Part shown: positions 10,501 through 22,794 of the stretch, piece by piece
Layout: every line of letters begins with the position of its first letter
Position numbering within the stretch: the stretch's first letter is position 1
Position numbers and translations under genes: made by a program
Origin: Rhododendron vialii
Taxonomy: Eukaryota; Streptophyta; Magnoliopsida; Ericales; Ericaceae
Assembly (NCBI RefSeq): GCF_030253575.1
Contig: NC_080557.1
Coordinates: 895,501 to 959,500 of the forward strand
Length of the DNA: 64,000 nucleotides
Reading direction: 5' to 3'
The notes under the pieces: model-generated
Told to the model about the DNA's origin: nothing
What the model saw: the letters and a program-made list of their open reading frames with translations, nothing else
Database searches by the model: none

Positions 10501-13500
10501 AAGCCATCGAGGTGGGTGGTTTCTATGTGTTGAGCCAGAACATGAGTGTTTATGTGCACTCTTAGATGAACTTGAGTTATCTGCTGTGACCCGTAAGTGA
10601 GCTAAACTCACTACTGCTACAGGTGACTCACTATCTAGGTGGAGAAAATTATGTCTTTTGGGGCGGTCGGGAGGGTTATCAGACTCTCTTGAACACAGAT
10701 ATGGAAAGAGAGCTTAACCATATGGTAAGTCATCAGATGACTTCTTTAGTTATCAATTTTGAGTTTAAGATTCAAGTCATGTCCTTTCATACTTTGTAAG
10801 TGTCCCCTTTACAGTTTATGCATTAGTGCATAAAGGTATGTTAATATAGGAACTGAAGGTTATCATTATATTCATTTTCTAAAAATTGGAAAAATAAATT
10901 AAATGTTGTTTGCCTATTGGCAGGCAAGGTTTCTTGAAGCAGCTGTGGCATATAAGAAGAAGATCGGATTCAATGGTATTTTTCTTGCTCAATTCTTTAC
11001 CAAGGATAATAAATGCGTAGCCAAATATAGCTTTATTGTTCAAAGTAATTCATGTTGCTGGACTTGGATTGAACTTGCATCTTTTTTAAAGATAACTACT
11101 ACAAATTTGAATCTCTATTAGTCTTTTTAACGAAACTACTATTTTAATCACTTTGCCATGATTTAATGGTCTCTCTGTGTCTCTCTCACTCCAGGGACAC
11201 TTCTTATCGAACCCAAGCCACAAGAACCTACAAAACACCAGTATGCTTCCATTATTATTCTTTGAAGGGTATTATATTGTACACATTCTCTGTTTTACAG
11301 TTGATTATTTTGTCAGGTATGACTGGGATGCAGCAACAACAGCTAATTTCTTGCGTAAATATGGTCTTGCAGGTATATTACTGCCTCTCATCACATCTTC
11401 TGTGCCGTCAAATGTCCTTATTTCTTGGTTTACCATTGTGCTCAATGTCCACTGCATGATTATTTGTGCACTCATATATCAATATCGTCAATTTAATTAA
11501 TCATTATATAGTAAGCCTAGGATCCCATTGGTGTAATCCAATCGCTTTGGCCTTTGCTTGACGTTGCAATTGAGTATCACTGTATCAGCTACCTATTTAG
11601 ACACGTTTTATAAGCAAATTGAACAATAAAACAGAGTACATCTCCTAAATGGACTTGAATTGAGTTTTAAGAGTTAATTCCTGGCCTTCTCATCTGCAGG
11701 AGAATTCAAGCTCAACATTGAATGCAACCATGCCACCTTATCTGGTCATAGGTTCGTCGTATTTTGTCTTGTAACTCTCAATTTATTTGTGTCACTTGTC
11801 TTGTGAGTTTTCTTTGAAGGAATCTATTGTATGGGCATCCAGTAGACAGAATGTCAATGGAAAACAAATCCGTTGACTATGAATAAGGAGTATCGCTCGT
11901 ATTAAGATCGAGCTTGAACTTGAGGGTTTTTTTTTTAATCCACATGACAAGCAAACTAATAAAAGATACTTTTTTTTTTTTTTTGAGCTGATAGAAGATA
12001 TTATGTTGGTTAACAGCATATTTTTGCTTTCTCAAAACATGCTTCCTGAAATCACAACTTCAACATACGATTTTAAGGGAAATCACAGCTACAATTGTGA
12101 TGTTATGCTACTTGAAGGTGCAATTATGGTTAAGATCATGAGTTGAAGCCATGATATTTGAACGTTTTTCATTTGGGTAAATACTATTTTAGAACGGTGG
12201 TATTTCCCTGAGTATTTATTCAAAGTACAAACACTCGTTAGTAATTGCACATTATATGTATGTTGGTAAGTGCAGTTTCACAATTTATTGTAGGCAATAT
12301 TTAATTCTTTTTCGTTCTGAACGAGTAAGACATTATTACATCTGTCATGGCTTCAGAAGGAATTCGGGTAGTTATTGTAATCTTATTTTACTTGAAAATC
12401 TTCCAAATTTGATTGTGCTATCTATATTGTAACCAGGAGTGACATTGGTCTATGTTCTGTTTGAGATTTACTTGTTAATGTCCTCGACAAATATGAAAGC
12501 CACTAGTTTTTCACTTTTTTCCCCTCCATGATTTGCAGCTGTCACCATGAACTTGAAACTGCAAGAATCAATGGTTTACTTGGAAATATAGATGCTAACA
12601 CGGGAGATCCTCAAATCGGTATTCTATCAGAGTCTCAGACTATCACTTACCAGTATGCCGCTCTTTAAATAGTAACAATAGATTCTATGGTTATAAATGG
12701 GAGTTGATATGAAGAGCTTTTTTCAAAACTTCAGGTTGGGACACAGATCAGTTCTTAACTGACATAGGAGAAGCAACCATGGTTATGCTCAGTGTCGTGA
12801 GAAATGTATGTGGTTAACATATGCATAGAACATATGTAGGCTTGTAATTACTTGTTGTACTACATGTAACTGGTTCTGCTGTTCATTTTGTTTCGATGAC
12901 AGGGTGGCTTAGCACCAGGAGGATTCAATTTTGATGCCAAACTGTTAGTAAATTCCTTTCATCAACCTTTTCTATGGCGTTATGCATCATAAATATGTGG
13001 ATTAATAGTCTTATGGACGTTACGTGCTGCTTTCTTATTTGAGGGTTTCCTAACACTTCTCCAAGAATTATCTGCAAAATACGCTCCAATAACTGCTGTT
13101 TGATTTGGTCTCCACCTTTATTTGTTTGTTTTCGAGGTTGATTTTACCTTGAAATTAACCTAGTTTTGGGCTGACAAATAATGCTAAAATTTCCTTGTGA
13201 AAGAAAGCTTTTATGATGTCCGTTGTATGAGTATTAGTTAGTTCATTAGTTGTATTAGACTACGAGTGTTAGTCAGATTATATATCAAAGGCATGTGTAA
13301 TCCTCGAGAAGGTACAATCGGACCCAGAATATAATTTTCCTTTTGTTTTGTATTTCTTGTTTCTTGAGTATTTATGTTTCTGAACATGACAGTATTTATG
13401 GTTATTTTTAGACGAAGGGAAAGCACGGATGTTGAGGACTTGTTTATTGCTCATATAAGTGGAATGGATACCTTGGCTCGTGGACTCCGGAATGTTGCAA

Positions 13501-14993
13501 AGCTGATTGAGGTGATCTATTCCTCTTTCTTAGGAAGTAATACAATTTTATCAAAAGAGGTTCTTCAGTTCCTCTTGATTGTTGTACTTAGTAGTTTTTT
13601 TGATGTGACAAAAGGATGGTTCTTTGGATGAGCTTGTTCTCAAACGATATCAAAGTTTTGATTCAGATCTTGGGGCTTTAGTAGAGGTAATATGCATTTG
13701 AGTTTCTTTTATCTTTTGTTTTCAATGCGCTCTTTCATATCCAACGGTTAGTGCTCAACCATACACTTCCCAACAGGCTGGCAAAGCTGATTTTGAACTG
13801 CTTGAGAAGAAAGCCATGGAATGGGGAGAACCCAAGGTTCCGTCTGCCAAGCAGGTAATTCAACATTATGTATTTCAGGTTATTTAACATGCTAGAAGAC
13901 TAGAAAATGATCGCTAATAATCTCTCGGGAGAAAGAGAAGCATGAAACATGAGGACTTTCAAATGTATTGCTTCAGTTTTAGCAGCAGTTAAAAAATAAG
14001 TCTTGTACCTCTTGCTTTCTCTCTCTATACGCTACTTCATTTCTATCAGACCAAACGGGGCTATCATGTTGTCATATTATAAACTTCATGTGAAATCCAT
14101 TTTGAAATCTTGACTTGAGCTGGGTCTGTGGGTTTGAGCAATTATTTCTTGATGAATACAACTATATGTGGTAAAAACAGGAAGGGAAGTTTTAAAAATC
14201 CTTTCTTTTGTGCTGTTTGGTCGACTTGGAGAGAGAATTTTTTTTGGAAACGACTTCTGAAACAATTGCATGTCCTCTCGAACGATCATGATTATGTAAA
14301 AGGTAACTTGGGAGGAAGTTGCCTTCCAAATTTAAGTCGAAAAAATAATGCTCAATATACCCTTGAGGATCAAACAGTTTCAAACTGGAGAACTACAAAA
14401 GAGATGATTAATAACCTTATCCCCCTAATTCCTTCTTTTTTGTCTTTTGCTCCCTTCCCTTTCTCTTCTCTTCCTGACTTCTGAACTCTGTGTATTAATT
14501 CCCTAGTCGAACCTTTTCGTCACAGGAAGCTTCATTATATTGTTTTCTACATTTCACTTGATTTTATTTTCAAATTCTTCATTTGCCTTGCTCGTACGGC
14601 TTCCGCGTAGGGAAACATGGATCCGTATTTCAGTTTTGACCCCAAATTGGGTAACTAGCAATATCCAGTCTGACCTGGAAAACTCACTAGGTTGTACCAT
14701 GAATGAGCGGATATGGGAATCTAGACATGTTTCAAAGTTTCAGAGTGATCCTCTAAAATAAAATGTCATGAATACGAGGTTATTTTCAAATTGTTTGCAT
14801 TGCTCAAGGGGTATTCATCAAACTTGGTTGGTTTATTTGTTGGCTATCGACCTCAAATATAATCTGTCACATGTTCTGCTGATCATCTTAATTTGTTTGT
14901 CAGTTGTTTGTTTGACTTTACCTGAATTTGACATTAGTTTTGTGTACAACGTTGCAGGAACTTGCGGAGATGATTTTCCAATCAGCACTGTAG
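7569..14993 (+). CDS. XYLA: Xylose isomerase, secretory-pathway form, 20 coding exons, 475 aa
   Basis: Interconverts D-xylose and D-xylulose using two divalent metals in a TIM barrel. Coding exons: 7569-7628, 8303-8404, 8542-8616, 8712-8841, 8935-9026, 9522-9572, 10294-10370, 10457-10511, 10623-10724, 10924-10975, 11195-11240, 11317-11372, 11700-11751, 12539-12618, 12735-12805, 12903-12943, 13412-13511, 13615-13686, 13777-13854, 14958-14993. They sum to 1428 nt with phase kept at every GT-AG junction. Exon 1 encodes a hydrophobic signal peptide ([20 protein letters not shown]). The catalytic-His block [14 protein letters not shown] lies in the fourth coding exon and [10 protein letters not shown] in the fifth. 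Metal-ligand blocks follow: [28 protein letters not shown] and [11 protein letters not shown]. Length matches plant homologues (about 477 aa). No stop or frameshift was seen, so the gene looks intact. Introns hold SINE, hAT-like and LINE insertions. The ATG was chosen because it is the first after the acceptor at 7546 and opens the signal peptide. Confidence 0.96.
7701..8272. mobile_element. hAT-like non-autonomous element in a xylose isomerase intron
   Basis: The 572-bp insert begins CAGTGGCATAGCC and ends GTCCGTCACTG, i.e. imperfect terminal inverted repeats of the hAT CAGTG type. It is flanked by 8-bp near-identical sequences TTCCTGCC (7693-7700) and ATCCTGCC (8273-8280), matching the 8-bp duplication of hAT transposases. 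The homologous genomic copy at 39.67-40.25 kb lacks exactly this segment, which supports a discrete insertion. No transposase ORF is present. Confidence 0.82.
9815..10165 (-). pseudogene. RTE-type LINE 3' fragment in a xylose isomerase intron
   Basis: Read on the minus strand, one frame gives [20 protein letters not shown], matching the RLRWFGHVxRR block near the C terminus of RTE-clade LINE polymerases. After a stop (TAA) in the same frame it continues to [14 protein letters not shown], the usual C-terminal end. It is a dead, 5'-truncated copy lying antisense in intron 9573-10293. Confidence 0.75.
13855..14957 (+). other. Last intron of xylose isomerase (1.1 kb)
   Basis: Runs from the donor GTAATT after AAGCAG to the acceptor GTTGCAG. 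It contains a 118-codon open frame (14128-14484) with no recognisable domain. No clear transposon ends were seen. Confidence 0.7.
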
Positions 14994-15180
14994 ACTACTA
15001 GACTTACAAATAACTCGTTAGATTTTCCTGCCTAGAGTTTCTTATAAATAATACATGATGCTGCTTATCGTTGATGGTGCGACAGTAGGGTCGAGTTTAG
15101 AGTTAAGTCTTCTCATCGTGATTGTTATGTATTATTCTCAATATTTGTTGGATAATAATGGAAAGCATTTTTGCTAGTTT
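14994..15180 (+). other. 3' UTR of xylose isomerase (end approximate)
   Basis: After the TAG at 14991-14993 the sequence is AT-rich, with AATAAT-type polyadenylation-like motifs near 15046 and 15153, before a (TC)n tract at 15187. The true cleavage site cannot be read from sequence alone. Confidence 0.4.
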
Positions 15181-15183
15181 TCA

Positions 15184-15186
<3 letters not shown>

Positions 15187-15222
<36 letters not shown>

Positions 15223-15226
15223 TCTC
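15187..15226. repeat. (TC)n microsatellite downstream of xylose isomerase
   Basis: About 20 TC units just after the likely 3' UTR. Confidence 0.9.
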
Positions 15227-15989
15227 AACATGTAATACTATGCTAAAACTGCTGTGTGCTGAAGTGCCGTTGGATGTGGATTAGAGTATACCCATTGCAG
15301 AACTGATTGAAAACTTCATAAAAGGGCGAAATCTCTGGCCCTATGATAGAATGACCAATATGGGTAAGCGAAAGAGTATCAAAGTGGGAGTTTGGTTTGG
15401 TTCGAAGTCAATCCATGTGTGCCAAAATTTTGAGCTAGTTTCCAAGTAATTTGCTTCCACCATCGTGGTCCAATCTTTAGCTCAGTTGGTGAAAAAACAC
15501 GGATTTGTACAGGAAAAGTTTAACAGAAATTCAAAACCAAAACATGTGTGCGGGAAAATTATTCCCAACTTTCACGACAAAGGAATACTCCTATGTTTTC
15601 ATGTACGTGTACAAACGGTAAAAGAATTTTTTACTAAAATATAGATGGATCGTTCATTCTTCACTCTATATAGCAGGATACCCTCAGTACACGAGTATTT
15701 GAAGGCCGTCTTTTGCTCTCTGTTTTGCGAATTGTGGGAAGAGCTGGGAAGGGGAAGAGGAAGTATATAAACACAATGGAAAAAATAAAAGGAAAGAGAT
15801 TCTCGTGCTTTCATTGCCTTGCCCATCTTATTGAACATGGCCTAAAAGGGGTGCTTGTGAATTGGAGTCTGAAAAGACAATGAAATTGGCCTTTATAATT
15901 CACATAGCGATAACACTAATGAGTTTTGTTCTAGTTTATGATTGGTTTATTAAATTCCAATAAGGAATCACTTATATGTGCATCACACG
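15227..15989. other. Intergenic DNA, nothing firmly recognised
   Basis: No conserved coding frame. TTAGCTCAGTTGGTGAAA at 15477-15494 resembles a tRNA A-box, but no B-box at proper spacing was found. Confidence 0.35.
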
Positions 15990-16088
15990 GGAAGCAAATC
16001 GATCTTTTTCAGAAAAATTAGATTCGAAAGGAAGCAATCAGAGGAGAAATCGTCTATCATCACCATCCATTCAGGAAAGCTTGCAAAT
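15990..16088 (-). pseudogene. Scrap of a DUF295 gene
   Basis: About 100 bp on the minus strand match, with few differences, the segment 58190-58285 of the intact DUF295 gene. It covers the codons for the HEWMVMVDD...FSSDCFLLNI region and ends in GGCAAATCGATC (complement). Nothing else of the gene is present here. It shows that pieces of this family have dispersed outside the main cluster. Confidence 0.75.
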
Positions 16089-16600
16089 ATTATTTTTCTA
16101 GGCGTGTACACGTTCATGGATTGATTCGGTTCTATAGGAATTTGAGGACCGAACACTACTCGAGGTTCTAAGAAATTGAAGACCGTGTGCAGAACAAAAG
16201 TCTAATGGACCGAACCCAAACCAATCTGTGGATCACAGTTCGGTTAAGGACTCCACTCCTAACTGGAACTGCAAAATAACTTCTACTACCTACAATAGCC
16301 TACTTACTGTCATGGGCACAGTTATTGTTCGAGAGAGAAGAAAAGAACATATCCATAACTTTTAGAATACGAAAACTGATGAGATATAATTTGCAAAAAT
16401 GGTGCAAGTCAGGGATCCACCAACAATAATTTGAGAAAAAGTTCTGTCCGGAGAGCCTCCAGTATACGGATGACCAATGGGGTAAAGCCACGTCACACTC
16501 CAATAATTGCTGCAGTTTTGACCGGGAAAACGATCCAATCCCTCCCGATTTGAAAAGAGGTTTGGTGGGTCCCTTCCTCTACGGCTTTACCCAGCAAGTC
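16089..16600. other. Intergenic; possible degraded GGTTCGGTT-type element
   Basis: The segment 16100-16260 holds several GATTCGGTT / GACCGAAC motifs in both orientations, reminiscent of the element at 48.33-48.91 kb. Ends are not clear. No coding content. Confidence 0.35.
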
Positions 16601-16745
16601 CAACAATAATTTTACAATCACACGCAAATAACACACACTCATTTAGGAAGTGGGTCCCACACACACTGCACACATCCTATGTGTGTGGGGTCACCCCTTT
16701 TGTAAGTGTATGTGTAAATGTTTGTATGTAATTGTAGTATTGTTG
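16601..16745. mobile_element. Foldback MITE
   Basis: The left end CAACAATAATTTTACAATCA and the right end TACATACAATTAC ... ATTGTTG (complement) form imperfect arms of about 65 bp with a short centre carrying GTGGGTCCCACACAC and GTGTGTGGGGTCACCCC. No ORF. Confidence 0.65.
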
Positions 16746-17480
16746 CAAACCCAATTACGCCTTTTGAGTACTTTTTTTGGGAAGGCCTTTGGAGTTTTCG
16801 AAAAACTCCAAAGATTGGAGTAAAAGTTATGGCTCCACCGAGATCATTTTTGAATATTCATCGAATAAATTTTTTCTTGATATTTTATTTTTGATAGCTT
16901 AGGTGTCTGTATCAGGTTTTGAGCACTTCGATAAATTCTGAGGGATCAATCTCACTGTCCACTTGCAGGGATTTCGTGATCTTATTCGTTGAAAATATTA
17001 AATTTTCAACGTTCAATTGTTTCCTTATGGTTTCCTCTTTTCCTCCGAGTCCTACTACGGCTACACCATTTGCATACTGCGGTTTGAGAGACTCAATTTA
17101 GGTCACGTACAAATGATTAAAGCCGCTCAAATAAATTTTTTAAAAGAATCGTGTACAAATCCAACTCAATTGCATTTCGGTAGGGACTTTATCGAATTTT
17201 TATTCAATTTCCTGTCAGAAAATTGAACAAAGAACTAAGAACTTACTGATATTCGGCTGAACAGATTTGTTACAAAGATCATTAAAATGCATTTTTACAT
17301 AAATTGTGTGCGACACCAAGATGGATCTTTGACATTGCCTTGTGCATTTGGTGTACTCATAATTTTATTGTTTCCCAGAAATTTCTCTTGGTTGTGCCGT
17401 AACTTACTCCTTGTGGCTTGTATAACTAAAGTCAACAGTGGGAATGGTTTGTTTACCCGGCAAAGCTGCAGCTGCATTTA
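16746..17480. other. Intergenic DNA, nothing recognised
   Basis: Several 60-70-codon frames are present but none shows a known motif. Confidence 0.35.
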
Positions 17481-17990
17481 CCAGTGACTGATGTGGCTGT
17501 AGCCAAGTTGGAATTGAAAGTCAACACCAACTCTTTAGGAGTTATTCCGAATTGCACTAGAGTCTTCCGAGCTCTTTCAAAATACTAGTACTTTGATTTC
17601 TACTACAACCAAATTCTAGGCTATGCTAGAATTCTCCGAAATCTTTTCGGTTTTCTTTCAAAACTTCTAGATCTCTTTTCCTAGAGTTGTCTTTGTCTAG
17701 AAATTCTTTTGCTCTCTATAAATAGAAAAGGAGAGGTCATTGTAAGAGTGAGAGACTCATGTGTGAATGAGTTCTTTTGCTCCCTTGATATTTGGTGTCG
17801 TTGTGCTGCGTTTTGTGGCGAGACTCTTGGGTTTGCGTCAGTTGGGCTGGCTCCCACATCGGGAGTTTGGATTTGTGTATGTGTTTAAAAGGTTTACTTA
17901 CTCTACCTCTCCCTAGTCATTCTGTTTTTGTATTCGGCAGAAGTCCTATACATTACGTTGCCCAAATAGCTTAACCTGTTATCAAAATAC
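17481..17990 (+). mobile_element. LTR-like fragment (plus)
   Basis: Contains a promoter-like block (CTCTATAAATAG at about 17716) followed by GTAAGAGTGAGAGACTCATG, and about 210 bp later a weak primer-site-like CTGTTATCAAAATAC (compare TGGTATCA of tRNA-Met primer sites). The block 17619-17790 is about 75-80% identical by eye to the complement of 22930-23121. No internal coding region was recognised, so this is a solo or truncated LTR. The family is not identified. Confidence 0.5.
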
Positions 17991-18141
17991 CCATTCTTGC
18001 CTTGTCTCTGAACATCCCCCATGTCTAATGTCTATATGCATAGGCTTCACAAGGCCTGAGAAACATAGCTTCTAAGTTCCAACCATACCATCGAATTTTC
18101 GAAAGGAATTAACATAATAGTCATGTTGGAAAATACAAGTG

Positions 18142-18221
18142 CATGGCACAATTTATCCTCATACTGACTAAAGAGACCCTCCATGGCACTATTTATCCTC
18201 ATACTGACTAAAGAGACCCTC
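18142..18221. repeat. 40-bp tandem duplication
   Basis: Two adjacent 40-bp copies beginning CATGGCAC(A/T)ATTTATCC differ at one visible base. Confidence 0.9.
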
Positions 18222-19695
18222 CTTTTTGATTTTGCCTACGTAAATGGAGGGCACAAAGCTGATATCATATCATGCATTTGACATTAGTTCTTTTAGGGTA
18301 AATTTAGTATTTACAACTTAACCTTTTTTTTGAACGGCTATTGAAAACTAAACTGATTATGACAGAGTTGCAAAATTTCTCATGCCTAAGGAACTCTTGG
18401 CATAATAAGGGTTTTGATGGACATGATAAGAGAAAATGACAACACTCAATAGCTAGAATTTAAATGACCATAACCAGAGAGGGGAAAAAAAAAACTTATT
18501 GTTGGGTGCTCGGGTCAACTTTATAGGTTAATTGAGAACTTGTTTTGCAGCCCCAGTGATTTTGAACTTGGAATCACTTGAACACAACCTTTCGGAACTT
18601 TGTCATTTCCAACAGCTATTCATATTTCTTGCAAGGCAGTAAGAGTGAGTGCAGCTCCATTTTAATCCAGTTATTGCCATCTGGCAGGCAGGGGAAACAT
18701 AGACATTATGCAAAAGCAGTCAGATCCTAAATTGTAAAACAAGTAGTGACCATTTCTCTCGTTTTGTATTTCTTGACCCAAAAAACCTTGCTGGTTTCCG
18801 TTGATCTACAATATTCTTCATAATGATTTGAATAACTTTTAATCTTTGTTTGGAATACAATAATGTTTATGCAAAGTAGCAACATACAGCACTTTGAGTG
18901 AGAAAAAAACTGTATTGGAAAAGTCTTGTTTAAAAGAAAGGGACAACAACTGAAGACAATAATCTTCAGGAAGAGTCTAGGCGAACAATATACATCCTGA
19001 TGGAGTCAGATTCTGTTTCTCACTGGGATATGGCAATCTCAAACTTTGGAGAACTATGTCTTTCATTTTGTAGAGTTTTTGTACTCACATTGAAAAGATA
19101 ATCACAATGACACTATTTAATATTCTTATCTAAATTCTTTGGGAAATACTAATTTAATAAATCTTCGAACGGAAATGAATAGTGTTCGAGTTTCAGAGTG
19201 CTTTTTAGAAATGCCGAAAGAATTAGTATGGGGCAAGATATACATTATGGGGATCGTGATGGAGGCGAGTGAAAAGAGTTGGGATAAGAGTTGGTGATTG
19301 TCATGGCACATGATCAGGAGTGAGATAGAAGAACGAAGGAGCCAGAAGGATCCTTGTGTTTTTGACCTATTATTTTTATTTTATGACTTGTGCACATGTT
19401 CACTTCGTTTGCGGACGAATATAATTTTATTTGTTGGCAATAAAACTACTCATGGCTTGTTTGAACTCTAATAACTACTTAATAAATACTACTAATTAAT
19501 GAACTAGCATGTGCAACAAGAAGAATAGTGGGGTTTACATGTGGCCTTTATAATAATAATAATATGGAGATGTTTCTGGTTGTATTTTACGTGTGTTTTG
19601 TTTCGAATTGCTGATGTTTTTAATAGAATTTTTTTTCTTTGTTGAGAAACATAAATTTGATTCATCGCAAAAGCTGAAATTATATACAACCCAAG

Positions 19696-19697
<2 letters not shown>
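18222..19697. other. Intergenic DNA, nothing recognised
   Basis: AT-rich unique sequence. No supported gene or element ends. Confidence 0.4.

Positions 19698-19759
<62 letters not shown>
19698..19759. repeat. (AT)n microsatellite
   Basis: About 31 TA units. Apparent Tyr/Ile-repeat reading frames across it are artefacts. Confidence 0.95.
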
Positions 19760-19762
<3 letters not shown>

Positions 19763-20879
19763 GACAATAGAGCACCACAATCGCAATAACCGACTTGACC
19801 AGTTGCATTAGTACTAGCTCAACTTATTCTCTTCTTCTAGGCATTAAGCATCAACACAACTCCCCTCTTTTGGCCATTCAGTCCACTCCTTTTGGCCAAA
19901 TCTCTCAAGAATTCATTTGCCTAATTTCAATCCACAGATGATTCATTCATGTCATAGTTTCAATATATTCATGAATGAACATTCATCCTACGAACTACAA
20001 CCAAAAAAAGCCAATGCCCACGTTCCGCCGCTAAACAAATAGTAAAGCAAAATACACCAATATATCTAATCATATAAAATTTTGGTTCCTACGTTTTAGC
20101 ATAATATATAATAACTATAAGATTGTGCTTTAGTTTCAGCTCCCTAGCGAACACTTGCTTGAGGAAGAATCTTTAAAATTCAAATTCATTGCCACGCTTG
20201 CCTTGATGCATCCCCTTCCCTTCTTCGATTGGGACATCAAAGGTCCCTCCCTACTCTTACAATACAAGCCGTACTCCTTAAATGAGATCTTTAGCTCAGA
20301 ACACAAGAACTCCAGCACCCTTAGTACAAGCACCCTGAGTACAACACCAACACCCCGAGTACAAGCACCGAAAACTCCAAAAACCAAAACCCTGGGCCGC
20401 AATAAGCACATGAAAACGATAAAGGCCAGAGTGGCTAACTCACAAGACGATGAAATCCGCCAAGCCGAGAGAGGACATTACCATTGCTAAATTGAAATCT
20501 TGTAGCTGCCTCTGCACTCTTCTCACTATTTGATTTGGAGCGTTGTAATTTTACTTTCAACTCCAACCCAGGACTCTTTTCTAAAACTCAAAACATTCTT
20601 TTCCTTTTCACTTAATGATTTAAATTAGGATTTTCCAAAAAAATCTTTGAAAAATAATGTATTAAATAGTGGTCGTCATTGTGAAGACATAGATCTCCGA
20701 AGTTTGAGAAACAAAACCCAACACCTCCCTTTGATTATACATCAAGAAATATATAGCCTTTTTCTGAATACTCCAATTTTTCTTTTGATTTAACTGGAAC
20801 AGATACAAACTATAAAACCGAGTCCTGGGGAATAAAATTTCCCTAGCATAATCCAACTACATCTGCTCAAGGCAATTAG
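19760..20879. other. Intergenic DNA with one unassigned ORF
   Basis: A 111-codon frame (20155-20490, plus) includes a Thr/Ser/Pro-rich stretch but no family match and no clear promoter. I do not call it a gene. Confidence 0.3.
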
Positions 20880-21640
20880 GGAAAGATTGAATTACAACTA
20901 AATGACTACTAGAACTAGATAAACTAGCTAAACCGTCCACACACTGATTGGCTTTACGAAAGACATGGGGCACCTCCGTCTTGAGTCAATCCAAGAGAGA
21001 CCTGCAATCATAGAGAAAGTTGGTCAATTCATGGTTTCCAATCTCCCGATTCTTGAGAAGTTGCACTAGAGTGAATCTATTTCTACCAAAATCCCTTGTA
21101 AGTTATGATCAAAAGACAACTTTAAACCATCCCAAAGAGCCCAACATTCTACTTCAACCACAATAATTTGTCAATGAAAACCTACTACCCAATTACCCAA
21201 CCCATCCCCGATAAGACCTCCCGCCATGCCTGCCCTAGTATTTGCCATGATCAAAAACCTACTACCCGGATGGACGAGGCTTCACCAAAGAACATAAGAT
21301 TGCCGGCAAAGAAAAGATGGGTCAAAGGAGGCCCCTACTCACCACATGACTTGGGCTCCATCTCTTATCCACACAAGCCTGATCAATCATCCTTGTCAAA
21401 CACTCCATACAAAAAATCAATCATCCTTGTCAAACAATCCATACAAAGAATGACAATGTTGGGAGATAAAGGTCTCCCCGATGTATTCCTCTTGCCGACA
21501 AGAATTCCTCTGTCAAGGAAGGGTTTAAGACGCTAGACAAGGGTCTTGGTGACCAATTTATACACAGTATTGCAGAGGCTAATAGGTATCAAGTGAATGG
21601 AGACCCAGAACAAATTGAAATAAATAAGGGTCTGAAAACC
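20880..21640 (-). pseudogene. Decayed LINE: RT core and RNase H domain
   Basis: Minus-strand reading gives, in order, PISLCNTVYKLVTKTLV (RT motif 2a region), a short stretch to VDKRWSPSHV, then HLFFAGNLMFFGEAS where the catalytic FADD/YADD has become FAGN. The RNase H part follows: RAGMAGGLIGDGLGNWVVGF, VECWALWDGLKLSFDHNL, and ILVEIDSL. There are in-frame stops (e.g. after DSL), frameshifts and a large deletion within RT. It is an inactive non-LTR retrotransposon of the L1 type that had an RNase H domain. Confidence 0.82.
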
Positions 21641-22794
21641 AAACCGAATCAAAACAAAAGGGTTTTTGTCTAAAAAAAACACTCTACCACAAGTAGAATG
21701 TTAGGAGTTCAAGCAATTCCTATCATAGAATCAAATAGGCCAATGGCGTATATATGTTGCGGTTGTTTTTTCACACAAACATAGGACTTCTAGGGTTTGT
21801 TCCATCCAAGACTTGCAGTGACCAATTTGATAAGATTCTTGTAGGATACCTAAAAACCTATGGATCAGCTTCGTTTTCGGGAGCCGGTGCATCTGGGGAG
21901 CTGGAGCCGCCACTAGTGGCGGTCGGTGGATTTGCCTGCTGCCAAAACATAACTAAGTTAGTAATTACAATCACGCAACAAAGATGGACACACAAACTGT
22001 ATAGGTTTAGAGAAATGCCCTCTAGACTCTTTTCATTCAATAATAATCAATAATTGTTTAGCCCTAAGGCTTACAACTTATTATATAGGCATCAAGCCCT
22101 AACTAGAAAACGGAAAAAATACCAATTTCAAAAAAATATGAAATTATTACAAATTCAAAAAATAGGGGAAAAAATACGACTTTTCCAAAAAGAATGGACT
22201 AAAACGGAATTTCCTACTAAAAGTTATAAGCAAATCAAATATTTTCTAAAATGGCAAAATTGCTCTTTCAGAACACTAAATGGAGTCCGACGGCTAAAAA
22301 ACATACAACACAAAAAAGTTATTTTTCATGCATTATACTTGTTTTCGAATTGGTTCATTTCAATTTTACCTCTGTTTAACGGTGATTCACAGGAGCACCC
22401 TGTGGTGGAACGGCAACGACGATTCGCAGGAGCACTTCGCAGAAGCACCCCGCGATGGAATGGCAGCGGCAGCAGCAGTTGCCTACTTGGCCTAAAATTA
22501 AAAGGAAAAAAAATACGATGCACATCGGAATGCCAAATTATATTATGCATCAATTTATAGGTAAATATATTCTTCCTAATTCTCTCTCTTTTTTTAGTTA
22601 ATAACTACTGGACAGAAGGTCGGCCACTATACCTTCTCTTTGAACTATTCCATTTCCTATTTGTACTCTCACCTTCTTAGTTATGTTATTTCACTAGGTT
22701 TTTGTGGAAGGAGGAAGATCAGATCAACCTTTATTATCTAATTGAGTTATTATGGGGTTCCTCCCAATAGAATGAATGACAGAAAGGACCTGGC
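21641..22794. other. Repeat-like DNA, family not identified
   Basis: On the minus strand 21860-22050 has a 60-codon frame ending in a Pro/Ser-rich stretch, next to AATCAATAATTGTTTAGCCC at 22045-22064. It is reminiscent of an LTR/leader of a copia element, but no gag motif is certain. 22385-22490 has GC-rich GGAGCACC(C/T) repeats. No gene supported. Confidence 0.3.

Noticed and set aside
14128..14484. 118-codon ORF in the last xylose isomerase intron as a nested gene
   Set aside because: No recognisable domain, no promoter signal, and it lies wholly inside an intron with good borders.
19504..19811. Tyr/Ile-repeat proteins on both strands
   Set aside because: They are translations of the (AT)n microsatellite at 19698-19759.
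20155..20490. 111-codon ORF with a Thr/Pro-rich stretch
   Set aside because: The stretch comes from a short AGTACAA.CACC repeat; no homology recognised.
22054..22560. 168-codon ORF as a gene
   Set aside because: Lys/Gln/Phe-rich composition expected from AT-rich DNA; no motif or promoter seen.
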